DNA from: Methylobacterium sp. W2
GTDB taxonomy: Bacteria; Pseudomonadota; Alphaproteobacteria; Rhizobiales; Beijerinckiaceae
Reading direction: 5' to 3'
Assembly: GCF_020662345.1 (NCBI RefSeq)
Contig: NZ_VMOA01000033.1
Coordinates: 1 to 64,000, forward strand
Length of the DNA stretch: 64,000 bases
Shown: positions 51,730 to 60,670 of the stretch, piece by piece
Position numbering within the stretch: position 1 is the stretch's first letter
Layout: every line of letters begins with the position of its first letter
Program-made: the position numbers and the translations under genes
The notes under the pieces: generated by a model
Seen by the model: the letters and a program-made list of their open reading frames with translations, nothing else
What the model was told of the DNA's origin: nothing
Databases searched by the model: none

Positions 51730-52752
51730 GTGCCCAAGGCGACCGCCCTCGTGGCCCTCGTTCAGCAACTCGACCGCACCATGGCGGGAGCTTCGACGGA
51801 GCGCCGCGAGTCGATCCTGCAGAATCTCACGTCACTGTTTTCCGAATACGCACCGCGCCTCGGCTCCGACCACGTCCACGCCTTCGACATGGTGATGTTG
51901 CATCTGGCGCGGTCGATGGAGGAGGTCGCCAGGAGCGACCTGTCGCGTCGCCTCGCCCCGATCGCGAACGCGCCGCCGCGCCTGATTCGCGACCTCGCCT
52001 TCGATCCCGCCGCCTCCGTGTCGGTCCCGACCCTCGAAGCGGCGATGCTGCTCACAGTGGAGGACCTGAGCGCCATCGCGCGGGTTTGCGGTCAGCCCCA
52101 GCTTCTGGCCCTGACGCGGCGGAAGACCCTCGTTGAACTCCTCACCGACATCATCGTCGAGCGGGGCGACGCTGTGGTCTCGCGCGCGGTGGCGGGCAAT
52201 CCCGGCGCGCGATTCTCCCTCGACGGCTACCGGCAGCTCTTAGGCCGCAGCCTGTCCGATCCGGAGCTCGCCGCGCGGCTTCGCGGCCGCGACGACGCCC
52301 CGGACATCCTGGCGCAGGAAGACGCATTATGGGACGACATCGCCCCACCCTCACCGGACGATCCGGTCCGCGCGATCTTCGCGGCCGAGGTGTTCGTCGG
52401 CGCCCAGTTCCGCCAGGGCGAGATCACCGAAACCGTCATCGTCGGCTGGCTCAATTCGGGCCGCGAGACGGAAGCGCTCGTGGCGCTCGCCCGCCTCGCG
52501 GGCGTTCCCAGCGCCATGGCCATCGAGGCCTATCATGCATCCTCCTACGAGCCGCTGCTCTACCTCGTCCGCTCGGTACGGTTCGGTTGGAAGATCCTGA
52601 AGCTGTTCATGGCCTCGACATCCGAGCGGGAGCCGCCGCCCGAAGTGATGCGCGGGATGATGGAGGCGTTCCAGGCCCTCTCCGTCACCACGGCGCAGCG
52701 CGTCGTCCGGATGAACGCGGCCCGACGGCAGATCGACGCCGACCCGGCCTGA
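51730..52752 (+). CDS. DUF2336 protein
   Basis: A 340-residue cytoplasmic, all-helical protein, starting at GTG 51730 (GGAG 7 bases upstream). Repeated helices such as RRESILQNLTSLFSEY and HAFDMVMLHLARSM, then DLSRRLAPIANAPPRLIRDLAFD match the DUF2336 family, found widely in alphaproteobacteria and of unknown function. The C-terminal GMMEAFQALSVTTAQRVVRM helix is also typical. It stands alone, facing the glycosyltransferase gene. Confidence 0.85.
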   Translation: MPKATALVALVQQLDRTMAGASTERRESILQNLTSLFSEYAPRLGSDHVHAFDMVMLHLARSMEEVARSDLSRRLAPIANAPPRLIRDLAFDPAASVSVPTLEAAMLLTVEDLSAIARVCGQPQLLALTRRKTLVELLTDIIVERGDAVVSRAVAGNPGARFSLDGYRQLLGRSLSDPELAARLRGRDDAPDILAQEDALWDDIAPPSPDDPVRAIFAAEVFVGAQFRQGEITETVIVGWLNSGRETEALVALARLAGVPSAMAIEAYHASSYEPLLYLVRSVRFGWKILKLFMASTSEREPPPEVMRGMMEAFQALSVTTAQRVVRMNAARRQIDADPA

Positions 52753-52782
52753 CCGGCCGGCATGCCGTGTCCTGCGGTTCGT

Positions 52783-54000
52783 TCAGCGGGAGACGGGATC
52801 GCCCGCGATGGCCTTGGCTTCCGGCAGCAGGGGCGATGCGGGAGCGGGGGACGGCAGGCGGCTTCGCAGGGCCGCGGCCGCGCGGAGCACGACGAGGACG
52901 AGGGACGCCACGCGGATATGGCGGGGCAGCTGCTTCGGCCCGAGGGGGCGATAGACCAGTCGGGGGCTGACACGCTCGATCTCGGCGACGGCGAGACCGA
53001 CGAGGGGCTGCTGGGCGATTCGGCCCGCATCCGCCGCCGGGATGTCCAGTTTGCGGGACCAGGCCCGCGTGGTCGCCAGGCGCCCCGTGGCGTGGAGGCG
53101 GCGCAGGCGACGACGCCACAGGTACCGGTAGAGCGCCCGCGGCACCGCTTCCATGCGGGCGTCGCAGAGGCTGTCGGGGATCTCGCAGCGTGCCCGGATC
53201 GTATCGGCGACGCCGCCGGGCGCCCGGCCGACCAGACGCCCCGACACGGTGACGACCACGTCCTTGGCGTGACGGACCCGGAGCCCGTGCTGGAGCAGGG
53301 CCGCCACGAAGGCACCGTCCTCGCCGAGCGGGATCATCGGCATGCCGCCCACCAGCCGGTAGGCCGAGAGCCGTACGGAGAGCGTGGCGCCGATCGTCGT
53401 GCGGTGGCAGGGCCAGGGATCGTGCGGATCGTGGTCGAACCGTGCTTCCAGCTCCGTGAGGAGGTCGCTGTAGGCATCCTCGAGCTTGCCGCGCGCGCGC
53501 AGGGATTTGGGCAGAGCCGCCCATTCGGCCTCGTCGATCTGGATGCGCCCGGCGACGGCGTCGGCGCCGGCATCCAGGGCCGCGAGGTTGCGGGCCACCC
53601 AATCCGTGGGAACGCGGCTGTCGGCATCCGAGGTCAGGATCGTTCCGGCCGTGCCGTCGGGGCCGATCCATTCGGCGGCGGCATCCATGGCGGCGCGCCG
53701 CGCCCAGCCGGCATGGGCACCGTCGAAGGTCACGCAGCGGATGCGGACGGGAATCGACATCGCCTGGACGAGGTCCGCGACGATCCGGTCCGTGCCGTCG
53801 GTGCAGTTGTTGAGGAACAGGTACAGGCCGAGGCTGCCGGGGCGTACGCCCTCCTGCGCGTCGATGGCGCGAAGGCAGGCCTCGATCCGCTCGGCCTCGT
53901 TGCGGACCGGGATGGCGATCACGGTGTCCGGTGCCGCCGAGGGAAAGCGGGGCGACGTATCGATCCCGGGGGCGACGTCGGCGAGGGTCGAGTAGGGCAC
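52783..54000 (-). CDS. Family 2 glycosyltransferase
   Basis: 405 residues with a GT-A fold: VIAIPVRNEAERIEACLRAI (nucleotide-binding), YLFLNNCTDGTD, the Asp-rich TILTSDADSRVPTDW (DxD-like metal site), and the acceptor-side GGMPMIPLGEDGAFVAAL. A short hydrophobic region near residue 365 (VASLVLVVLRAAAAL) could associate with the membrane. Donor and acceptor are unknown. It is followed on the same strand by no close gene; the MATE exporter starts 1.4 kb upstream. Confidence 0.87.
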   Translation of the reverse strand: MPYSTLADVAPGIDTSPRFPSAAPDTVIAIPVRNEAERIEACLRAIDAQEGVRPGSLGLYLFLNNCTDGTDRIVADLVQAMSIPVRIRCVTFDGAHAGWARRAAMDAAAEWIGPDGTAGTILTSDADSRVPTDWVARNLAALDAGADAVAGRIQIDEAEWAALPKSLRARGKLEDAYSDLLTELEARFDHDPHDPWPCHRTTIGATLSVRLSAYRLVGGMPMIPLGEDGAFVAALLQHGLRVRHAKDVVVTVSGRLVGRAPGGVADTIRARCEIPDSLCDARMEAVPRALYRYLWRRRLRRLHATGRLATTRAWSRKLDIPAADAGRIAQQPLVGLAVAEIERVSPRLVYRPLGPKQLPRHIRVASLVLVVLRAAAALRSRLPSPAPASPLLPEAKAIAGDPVSR

Positions 54001-54108
54001 GGGGGACTCCGATGGGACGGCGCGGGCGGACCCGCTTCCGTTTCCCGGCAGGTGAGAGGGCCGGACCTTATCGATCGCAAGCTGAACGGCAGCCGTCCGG
54101 TGCGACGA

Positions 54109-55476
54109 TCAGGCGGCCAACGGTTTCGCGAAGGTCCGCCGGGCGAGGCCGGGATAGGCCAGGGCCTGGCTGGCGCCACGTGCGGCGAGCAGCGTGAGGA
54201 AGGCGAGCCAGAGGCCCATATTGCCGAAGCCGCCCGCATGGGCGAGGCCGATGGCGACGGCATAGATGCCGGTGGCCGCGATCATCAGGTTGCGCATCGC
54301 CCGCGTCCAGGTCGAGCCGATATAGATCCCGTCATAGGCGAAGGGGACCGAGGCCACGAGGGGCGCGAGGGCGGCGGGGACGAGATAGGCGCGCGCCGTC
54401 TCGCGCACCTCCGGGCTGGTGGTCACGGTATCGATGAAGGCCGCGCCGAAGGCCAGGAACAGCGCCGCCACCGCCAGACCGAAGGCGACGCACCAGACGA
54501 GGCTGAGTCGCGCCGCACGGCGGAAGCCGACCTCGTCGCGTGCGCCCACCGCCTGCCCGCACAGGGTTTCGGCCGCCGTGGCGAACCCGTCGAGGAAGAA
54601 GCCGCCGATGAGGAAGAGATTCCACAGCACCGCATTGGCCGCCAGAACCACGTCGCCCGACCGGGCGCCGAGCGCCGAGAACAGGGCGATGGCGCCGACG
54701 AGGAGCAGGGTCCGGATCATCACGTCGGCATTGACGGAGAGCATCCGCGCCAGCGCCATCGGGTCGCGAATGACGCGGACCGGCACCGAGAACGGCCGCG
54801 AACCGAGCCGGGCCAGGACAACGAGCCCGAGGGCGGTCCCGGCGGCTTCGGCCAGGAGAGTGGCGATGCCGGCGCCCGCGACGCTGAGATCGGCCCACAG
54901 CACCAGGACGAGGGTGAGTGCGATGTTGACGAGGTTGATCGCTACCTGCAGCAGGAGGCCGAGATCGGTCCGCCCGCGCCCGAGCACCGAGCCGAGGATG
55001 GCGTAGTTCGCCAGGGTGAACGGCGCCGCGAAGATGCGGATGTGGAAATAGGTGGCGAGCCCCGCGATCACCGCCGGGCTGGCGCCGCTGAGCGCGAAGG
55101 CCCCGGCGGCGATCGGCACCTGGGCTGCCGTGATGAGGAGGCCGACGAGGAGGCCCGCCGCCAGGGAACGCGCGAGGATGCGGTCGATCTCCCCGGCATC
55201 GCGCGCGCCCACCGCCTGGGCGGTGAGGCCCGCCGTCGCCATGCGCAGCGAGCCGAAGGACCAGAAAACCGCATCGAAGATCACCGCGCCGAGCGCCATG
55301 GCGCCGAGGAGCGCGGGATCGCCGAGGCGCCCGATCACCGCCGCCCCGACGAAGCCGAGGAGCGGGGTGGTGACGTTGGCCAGCGTCATCGGCAGGGCCA
55401 GCGCCAGGATGCGGCGGCTGGTGGCCGGAGCCGGCGTCACCCCGATCGGCGAATCGGCGGTGGCGGTCAGTGACAT
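54109..55476 (-). CDS. MATE-family (DinF-like) efflux transporter
   Basis: 455 residues and about twelve hydrophobic helices in two halves. ALALPMTLANVTTPLLGFVGAAVIGRLGD and FWSFGSLRMATAGLTAQAVGARD are DinF/MATE hallmarks, repeated in the second half as LFLIGGFFLDGFATAAETLCGQAVGARDE. It is a cation-coupled exporter of unknown substrate. Start at ATG 55476, overlapping the end of the DUF971 gene by 10 bp, so translation is probably coupled. Confidence 0.93.
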   Translation of the reverse strand: MSLTATADSPIGVTPAPATSRRILALALPMTLANVTTPLLGFVGAAVIGRLGDPALLGAMALGAVIFDAVFWSFGSLRMATAGLTAQAVGARDAGEIDRILARSLAAGLLVGLLITAAQVPIAAGAFALSGASPAVIAGLATYFHIRIFAAPFTLANYAILGSVLGRGRTDLGLLLQVAINLVNIALTLVLVLWADLSVAGAGIATLLAEAAGTALGLVVLARLGSRPFSVPVRVIRDPMALARMLSVNADVMIRTLLLVGAIALFSALGARSGDVVLAANAVLWNLFLIGGFFLDGFATAAETLCGQAVGARDEVGFRRAARLSLVWCVAFGLAVAALFLAFGAAFIDTVTTSPEVRETARAYLVPAALAPLVASVPFAYDGIYIGSTWTRAMRNLMIAATGIYAVAIGLAHAGGFGNMGLWLAFLTLLAARGASQALAYPGLARRTFAKPLAA

Positions 55477-55955
55477 CCGCACCCGCTGCCGCAGCTTCCC
55501 TCGCCTTTGGGCGGCTCGCCCTTGGTGGGGGCGGCGGCCGGGCGCCGGGCGGCATCGCGCACGAGGCCGCGCTCGTCGAGTTCGGACAGGTATGTCGCCC
55601 ACCGGTTCCGGTATTCCCGGCCGAGGTCGTAGAGATAGCCCCAGCCGAACAGGCCGGTATCGTGCATGTCGTCGAAGGTCAGCTTCACCGCGTAATTGCC
55701 CACCGGCTCCACCGATAGGATCGCCACGTCGCGCTTGCCGCCGATGACCTTGCGCTCGGACGGCGAGTGGCCCTGCACCTCCGCCGAGGGGCTGGACACG
55801 CGCAGGTACTCGGCGGGCAGGGCGAACTTGCCGCCATCCTCGAAGGCGACGTTGAGCGTGCGCTTGTCGCCGGACAAGCGGATCTCGGTCGGCCAGCGCT
55901 CGGGCGGAGCGACCTGCCGGCCGGGGGAGTGGGGATCGGCGTGATGCTGGCTCAT
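55467..55955 (-). CDS. DUF971 (GBBH N-terminal-like) protein with Cys-rich tail
   Basis: 162 residues. The DUF971 domain spans PTEIRLSGDKRTLNVAFEDG to VKLTFDDMHDTGLFGWGYLYDLG, a zinc-binding-like beta fold shared with the N-terminus of gamma-butyrobetaine hydroxylase. An unusual C-terminal tail, GSCGSGCGCH, holds three cysteines and a histidine, suggesting metal binding. DUF971 proteins are linked to iron-sulfur handling in some bacteria. It overlaps the MATE gene and is divergent from moaA. Confidence 0.87.
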   Translation of the reverse strand: MSQHHADPHSPGRQVAPPERWPTEIRLSGDKRTLNVAFEDGGKFALPAEYLRVSSPSAEVQGHSPSERKVIGGKRDVAILSVEPVGNYAVKLTFDDMHDTGLFGWGYLYDLGREYRNRWATYLSELDERGLVRDAARRPAAAPTKGEPPKGEGSCGSGCGCH

Positions 55956-56129
55956 GCGAGAAATCTCATGCCCGAAACCGGATTGGATGCAATATATGTG
56001 TAGAGCGCGGCGGGCATGCGTCCTGGTATGCTTGCCCTATCCGCTGTCGCGCCTCATATGCCGGACATGCTAGGTTCATCGCGCGACCACGCTCCGGAAG
56101 TCTCCTCAGGCCCGAGTCCCGAGTCCCCC

Positions 56130-57164
56130 ATGGGTGTTGCCTTAGCCGAACGCGTCGCATCGAAGGCGCCTGCGCCGTTGATAGACCCCTTCCAGCGCGC
56201 GATCACCTACCTTCGCATCTCGGTGACGGATCGCTGCGACCTGCGTTGCGTCTACTGCATGTCGGACGACATGCAGTTCCTGCCCAAGCGCGACCTGCTC
56301 ACCCTCGAGGAGCTCGACCGGCTCTGCGGCGTGTTCATCGACCGGGGCGTGCGCAAACTCCGGATCACGGGCGGCGAGCCGCTGCTGCGCCGTGACATCA
56401 TGCATCTCTTCCGGCGGCTGTCCCGCCATCTCGGCAGCGGCGCTCTCGAAGAGCTGACGATGACGACCAACGGGACACAGCTCGGCCGCTTCGCCCCTGA
56501 GCTCGCCGAACTCGGCGTCAAGCGCGTGAACGTGTCCCTCGATACCCTCGACCCCGACAAGTTCCGCGCCGTCACGAGGCGCGGCGACCTCAAGGTGGTG
56601 CTCGACGGGATCGAGGAGGCGCGCAAGGCCGGGATCAAGGTCAAGATCAACGCCGTGGCGCTGAAGGGCGTCAACGAGGACGAGATCGCCGACATGATCG
56701 CCTGGGCCCATGGCGACGGCATGGACATGACCCTCATCGAGGTCATGCCGCTCGGCGAGGTCGAGGGCGACCGCACCGACCAGTTCCTCCCCCTCTCCGT
56801 CGCCCGCGCCCGTCTCGAGCAGCGTTACACCATGGTGCCCCTGCCCGACCGGACGGGCGGACCGGCGCGTTACGTGCGCATCGCCGAGACCGGCGGGCGG
56901 CTCGGCTTCATCACGCCGCTGACCCATAATTTCTGCGAGAGCTGCAACCGGGTCCGCCTCACCTGCACCGGCAAGCTCTACATGTGCCTCGGCCAGGAGG
57001 ATGCCGCCGATCTGCGCCATGCCCTGCGCGCCTCGCCGGACGATGCCCTCGTGACGCAGGCCGTCACCGACGCCATCGCGCGCAAGCCCAAGGGCCACGA
57101 CTTCGTCATCGAGCGCGCCCGCCCGGCCGCCGTGCCACGCCATATGAGCGTCACCGGCGGCTAG
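56130..57164 (+). CDS. moaA: GTP 3',8-cyclase MoaA
   Basis: Radical SAM enzyme of molybdenum cofactor synthesis. It has the N-terminal cluster motif CDLRCVYC and [14 protein letters not shown]. The C-terminal cluster binds three cysteines in [19 protein letters not shown]. The frame begins at 56016, but the ATG at 56130 gives the usual length (344 residues) and removes a non-conserved leader of 38. No clear ribosome site marks either start. Confidence 0.96.
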   Translation: MGVALAERVASKAPAPLIDPFQRAITYLRISVTDRCDLRCVYCMSDDMQFLPKRDLLTLEELDRLCGVFIDRGVRKLRITGGEPLLRRDIMHLFRRLSRHLGSGALEELTMTTNGTQLGRFAPELAELGVKRVNVSLDTLDPDKFRAVTRRGDLKVVLDGIEEARKAGIKVKINAVALKGVNEDEIADMIAWAHGDGMDMTLIEVMPLGEVEGDRTDQFLPLSVARARLEQRYTMVPLPDRTGGPARYVRIAETGGRLGFITPLTHNFCESCNRVRLTCTGKLYMCLGQEDAADLRHALRASPDDALVTQAVTDAIARKPKGHDFVIERARPAAVPRHMSVTGG

Positions 57165-57239
57165 AGCCCGCCCGCGCGTTTGACCCCTCCCTCCATCGAA
57201 TCTAGACCCGCCGGCACACATAGTGACGGATGGAGACGG

Positions 57240-58109
57240 ATGATGGCGAAGGTCGCGTTCCTGGGCCTCGGCGTGATGGGCGGCCCGATGGCGGGTCACC
57301 TCGCCAAAAAAGGTCACGCCGTCACCGTCTACAATCGGACGACAGCCAAGGCGGAAGCATGGGTCGAGGCCCATGGCGGCGCCTTCGCGGCGACGCCCCG
57401 CGAGGCGGCGGCGGGGCAGGAGATCGTCTTCGCCTGCGTCGGCAACGATGACGACCTGCGCGGCGTGACGCTGGGTGAGGACGGCGCCTTCGCCGGGATG
57501 GAGAAGGGCGCGGTCTTCGTCGATCACACCACGGCCTCCGCGGAAGTCGCGCGCGAACTGTCCCAGGCCGCCTCCGAACTCGGCCTCGGCTTCATCGACG
57601 CTCCCGTTTCCGGCGGACAGGCCGGCGCCGAGAACGCGGCACTCACCGTGATGTGCGGCGGGGACGAGGCCACCTACGCCAAGGTCGAGCCCGCGATCCT
57701 GAGTTTCGCCAAGGCCTCGCGCCTGATGGGACCGGTCGGCTCCGGCCAGCTCACCAAGATGGTCAACCAGATCTGCATCGCCGGCATCGTCCAGGGCCTG
57801 TCGGAGGCGATTCACTTCGCCAAGCGCGCCGAGCTCGACGTGGATGCGGTGCTCGACGTGATCTCGAAGGGGGCGGCCGGGTCCTGGCAGATGGAGAATC
57901 GCGGCCGGACCATGAATGCCGAGAAATTCGATTTCGGCTTCGCCGTCGACTGGATGCGCAAGGATCTCGGCATCCTCCTCCTCGAAGCCCGGCGCAACGG
58001 CGCCAAGCTCCCGGTCACCGCCCTCGTCGACCAGTTCTATGCCGACGTGCAGGCCATGGGCGGCAGCCGCTGGGACACGTCGAGCCTCATCGCCCGCCTG
58101 GAGAAATGA
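57240..58109 (+). CDS. 3-hydroxyisobutyrate dehydrogenase-family NAD(P)-dependent oxidoreductase
   Basis: About 289 residues in the beta-hydroxyacid dehydrogenase family (tartronate semialdehyde/glyoxylate reductase and 3-hydroxyisobutyrate dehydrogenase). Features are the Rossmann motif VAFLGLGVMGGPMAGHLAKKG, substrate motif DAPVSGGQAGAENAALTVMCGG, the catalytic lysine region GQLTKMVNQI and the C-terminal FAVDWMRKDLGILL. Substrate is undecided. Start is ATG 57240 or 57243. The 3' end overlaps miaA, on the other strand, by 23 bp. Confidence 0.88.
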   Translation: MMAKVAFLGLGVMGGPMAGHLAKKGHAVTVYNRTTAKAEAWVEAHGGAFAATPREAAAGQEIVFACVGNDDDLRGVTLGEDGAFAGMEKGAVFVDHTTASAEVARELSQAASELGLGFIDAPVSGGQAGAENAALTVMCGGDEATYAKVEPAILSFAKASRLMGPVGSGQLTKMVNQICIAGIVQGLSEAIHFAKRAELDVDAVLDVISKGAAGSWQMENRGRTMNAEKFDFGFAVDWMRKDLGILLLEARRNGAKLPVTALVDQFYADVQAMGGSRWDTSSLIARLEK

Positions 58110-59040
58110 GGCCGGTCGCCATGGCGAGGGCCGCGTCGGGATCGGTCCAGGCCCAGTCCTCGCCCATCTGGTGGCGGAACCAGGTGAATTGTCGCTTGGC
58201 ATAGCGCCGCGTATCGCCCTGGCCGCGCTGGATCGCCTCGGCGAGGGGAATCGTCCCGTCGAGATGGGCGATGAGACCCGGCACGCCGTGGGCGCGCATG
58301 ATCGGCAGGAGAGGATCGAGGCGGCGTTCCCTCAGCGCCGCGACCTCGTCGAGGGCGCCCTCCTCCATCATCGCCAGGAAACGTCGGTCGATCCGGGCAC
58401 GCAGGGTCTCGCGCTCGGGGGCGAGGAACAGCTTGACCAGGCGTTTGCCCGCCAGCGGCCCGGCGACGCGCTCACCGTGAAACGCCGAGATCGGCCGGCC
58501 GGTGGCGGCGAAGATTTCGAGCGCGCGCATGATCCGGGCGCGGTCGGTGGGGCGCAGGGTCGCCGCTCCGGCGGGGTCGACCTCCGCGAGGTCGGCATGG
58601 AGCCGTTCGGTGGCCCGGTCCTCGGCCCGCGCGCGAAGGGCGGTTCGGATTGCCTCGGGGACAGGAGGCAGGTCCGACAGCCCCTCCTCCAGGGCGCGAA
58701 AATACAGGCCGGTGCCGCCGACGAAGATCGGAAGCCGGCCGTGCAGGCTGTCGAGGAGGCTCGCGGCACCGCGGGCGAAATGCCCGGCCGAGTAGTTCAC
58801 CGCGCCATCCACCTCACCGTAGAGCCGGTGAGGCGCCAGCGCCTCGTCCTCGACGCTCGGCCGCGCCGACAACCGTCGCAGATCGGCATAGACCTGCATG
58901 GAATCGGTGTTGACCACCACGCCGTCGTAACGGCGCGCGAGGTCCGTCGCGAGGCCGGACTTGCCCGAGGCGGTGGGCCCTGCGATGAGGATCGCCGCCG
59001 GGGGCGCCTGTCTGTGTGATCCGTCCGTGACCGGCGGCAA
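58087..59040 (-). CDS. miaA: tRNA dimethylallyltransferase MiaA
   Basis: Transfers a dimethylallyl group to A37 of tRNAs reading U-starting codons. Walker-type IAGPTASGKSGLATDLA, DSMQVYADLRRL and TGLYFRALEEGLSDLP motifs are present, plus the C-terminal RQFTWFRHQ. No ATG is available; the TTG at 59040 gives 317 residues, a normal length, and a TTG at 59085 would overlap serB. miaA and serB are divergent. Confidence 0.94.
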   Translation of the reverse strand: MPPVTDGSHRQAPPAAILIAGPTASGKSGLATDLARRYDGVVVNTDSMQVYADLRRLSARPSVEDEALAPHRLYGEVDGAVNYSAGHFARGAASLLDSLHGRLPIFVGGTGLYFRALEEGLSDLPPVPEAIRTALRARAEDRATERLHADLAEVDPAGAATLRPTDRARIMRALEIFAATGRPISAFHGERVAGPLAGKRLVKLFLAPERETLRARIDRRFLAMMEEGALDEVAALRERRLDPLLPIMRAHGVPGLIAHLDGTIPLAEAIQRGQGDTRRYAKRQFTWFRHQMGEDWAWTDPDAALAMATGLISPGGR

Positions 59041-59057
59041 GGCGTGGACACTCCCCG

Positions 59058-59954
59058 ATGACCCTCGTCGCGACCCTGATAGCAAACGAGAGCCGGCCCG
59101 CCATCACCGATGCGGTCCTGGCGGAAGCCCGTTCCGTGCTGCGGACTGACCATCAGCCGCGCATCCTCCATGGCGAGGTAGCGGCCGAGATCCTGTTCCC
59201 GGGCTCCGGGGAGGAGGTTTCGGCGATGGCGCGGCGGCTGCGGGCGGCTTTTGCCGCCGAACCGTTCGACGTCGCCGTGCAGGTGGCGGGCGCCCATCGC
59301 CGCAAGCGGCTGTTCCTGGCCGATATGGATTCGACCATGATCGAACAGGAATGCATCGACGAGCTCGCCGACACGATCGGCCTGAAGGACCGCGTGGCCG
59401 CCATCACCGAGCGGGCCATGCGCGGAGAGATCGCCTTCGAACCGGCCCTGCGGGAACGCGTCGCCCTGCTGCGCGACCTGCCGGTGGGCGTGGTGGACGA
59501 CCTCATCCGGGATCGCATCACCCTGACGCCGGGGGGGCGTAGCCTCGTTCGGACGCTGAAGGCCAACGGCGCCCATACCTGCCTCGTGTCCGGCGGGTTC
59601 ACCCTGTTCACGGGACCGATTGCGGCGACGATCGGCTTCGACGAGGCTCACGCTACCACCCTTGGGGTGAAGGACGGCCATCTTACCGGCGAGGTGCTGG
59701 AGCCCATCGTCGGCAAGGAGACGAAGCGCGCGACGCTCATCGCCCTGCGTTCGCGCTTCGGCCTCGACCGTGCGGACACGCTGGCGGTGGGCGACGGGGC
59801 GAACGACCTCGACATGCTCGGCGAGGCCGGCCTCGGCGTGGCGTTTCGGGCCAAGCCCAAAGTCGCCGCGGCGGCCGATGTCCGAATCGACCGCGGCGAC
59901 CTGACCGCGCTTCTCTACCTGCAGGGGTACGGGGCGAACGAGTTCGTCGCCTAA
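59058..59954 (+). CDS. serB: Phosphoserine phosphatase SerB
   Basis: Last step of serine synthesis; HAD superfamily. An N-terminal regulatory part of about 90 residues precedes the catalytic domain, which has the nucleophile motif LADMDSTMIEQECIDEL (DxDST), SGGFTLFTG (motif II), the Lys motif and the Mg-binding GDGANDLDML. Length 298 is typical. Divergent from miaA. Confidence 0.95.
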   Translation: MTLVATLIANESRPAITDAVLAEARSVLRTDHQPRILHGEVAAEILFPGSGEEVSAMARRLRAAFAAEPFDVAVQVAGAHRRKRLFLADMDSTMIEQECIDELADTIGLKDRVAAITERAMRGEIAFEPALRERVALLRDLPVGVVDDLIRDRITLTPGGRSLVRTLKANGAHTCLVSGGFTLFTGPIAATIGFDEAHATTLGVKDGHLTGEVLEPIVGKETKRATLIALRSRFGLDRADTLAVGDGANDLDMLGEAGLGVAFRAKPKVAAAADVRIDRGDLTALLYLQGYGANEFVA

Positions 59955-60056
59955 GCAGGTTCGCGTTGGCTCGCCAACGCTTCCCCTCGCTCAGGTCTTT
60001 AAAGTGGTGCAGGTTTCAGAACGCAAAACCGGAAACCACTTTTGCTAAACCTGCTT
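59953..60056. repeat. Nested inverted-repeat element after serB
   Basis: Outer 9-bp arms (AAGCAGGTT 59953-59961 with AACCTGCTT 60048-60056) enclose an 8-bp hairpin (GCGTTGGC with GCCAACGC, 59963-59980) and a second pair (AAAGTGGT 60001-60008 with ACCACTTT 60035-60042). It fills almost the whole gap between serB and the DUF1640 gene. It looks like a dispersed intergenic repeat, and may also end the serB transcript. Confidence 0.6.
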
Positions 60057-60068
60057 GGGACCAGCCGG

Positions 60069-60533
60069 TCAGCGGATGATCCGTGCCAATGCGATGACGG
60101 CGCCGAGGATGATCAGGGTCTGGAAGCCGATCGTCCCGAACATCCACTTGATGATATCGGCCTTCGTCGCTTCGATCTTGGCTTCCAGCCGTGCCTCGGC
60201 TTCACGAAGGTCTGATCGCGTGGACAGCTTGAGTGCTTCGATATCCGCCCGCGTCGACAAGCGAAGTGCCTCGATATCGGCCTGGGTCGACAAGCGAAGC
60301 GCCTTGATATCCGCTTGTGACGACAGGCGAAGCGATTCGACATCCGCTCGTGTCGACAAGCCGAGCGCTTCGATGTCGATCTTCACCGATCCGACGTCGG
60401 ACTTCGTGGCGATGTCGCCCTGAAACAGCTCCGTAAACGCGTCCGCGAGGCCTTCGGCCTGTTCAGACGACAGCTTCGCCTTCTCGCGAAGGGAGCGGGC
60501 GAATTTCAACGTGTCGAAGGCGACCGCCGTCAT
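60069..60533 (-). CDS. DUF1640-like coiled-coil protein with C-terminal membrane helix
   Basis: 154 residues. The N-terminus FDTLKFARSLREKAKLSSEQAEGLADAF is typical of DUF1640 (CCDC90-like). A repeat region (residues 57-111, see repeat entry) follows, then a coiled coil, then one membrane helix at the end (WMFGTIGFQTLIILGAVIALARII). Bacterial DUF1640 proteins are of unknown function; the family includes mitochondrial calcium-uniporter regulators. It lies between serB and degP. Confidence 0.75.
   Translation of the reverse strand: MTAVAFDTLKFARSLREKAKLSSEQAEGLADAFTELFQGDIATKSDVGSVKIDIEALGLSTRADVESLRLSSQADIKALRLSTQADIEALRLSTRADIEALKLSTRSDLREAEARLEAKIEATKADIIKWMFGTIGFQTLIILGAVIALARIIR
60201..60365 (-). 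repeat. Five 33-bp (11-residue) tandem repeats in the DUF1640-like gene
   Basis: The units encode LGLSTRADVES, LRLSSQADIKA, LRLSTQADIEA, LRLSTRADIEA and LKLSTRSDLRE. Eleven-residue (hendecad) repeats with L at 1 and 3 make a right-handed or straight coiled coil rather than the usual heptad one. Unit copies are highly similar in DNA too, so unequal recombination is likely. Confidence 0.9.
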
Positions 60534-60621
60534 CGGTAGCTAGTCTCTCGTCATCGAGATCAGCCTACGCGCCGGCCGGCGAGTCGCACAAGCCGAATGG
60601 TCTGGTTCTACGGCATAGCAA

Positions 60622-60647
60622 GGCCCATCCCGCGTGCGGAATGGGCC
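60622..60647 (-). terminator. Hairpin downstream of degP
   Basis: A 7-bp GGCCCAT/ATGGGCC inverted repeat with an inner CCGC/GCGG pair, 24 bases beyond the degP stop. No T-run follows on the minus strand. Confidence 0.4.
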
Positions 60648-60670
60648 AATGCCGTCGTCGGAGCGATCGC

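Noticed and set aside
60201..60365. CRISPR array suspected from regular 33-bp repeats
   Set aside because: The repeats are contiguous without spacers and are in frame inside a coiled-coil gene.
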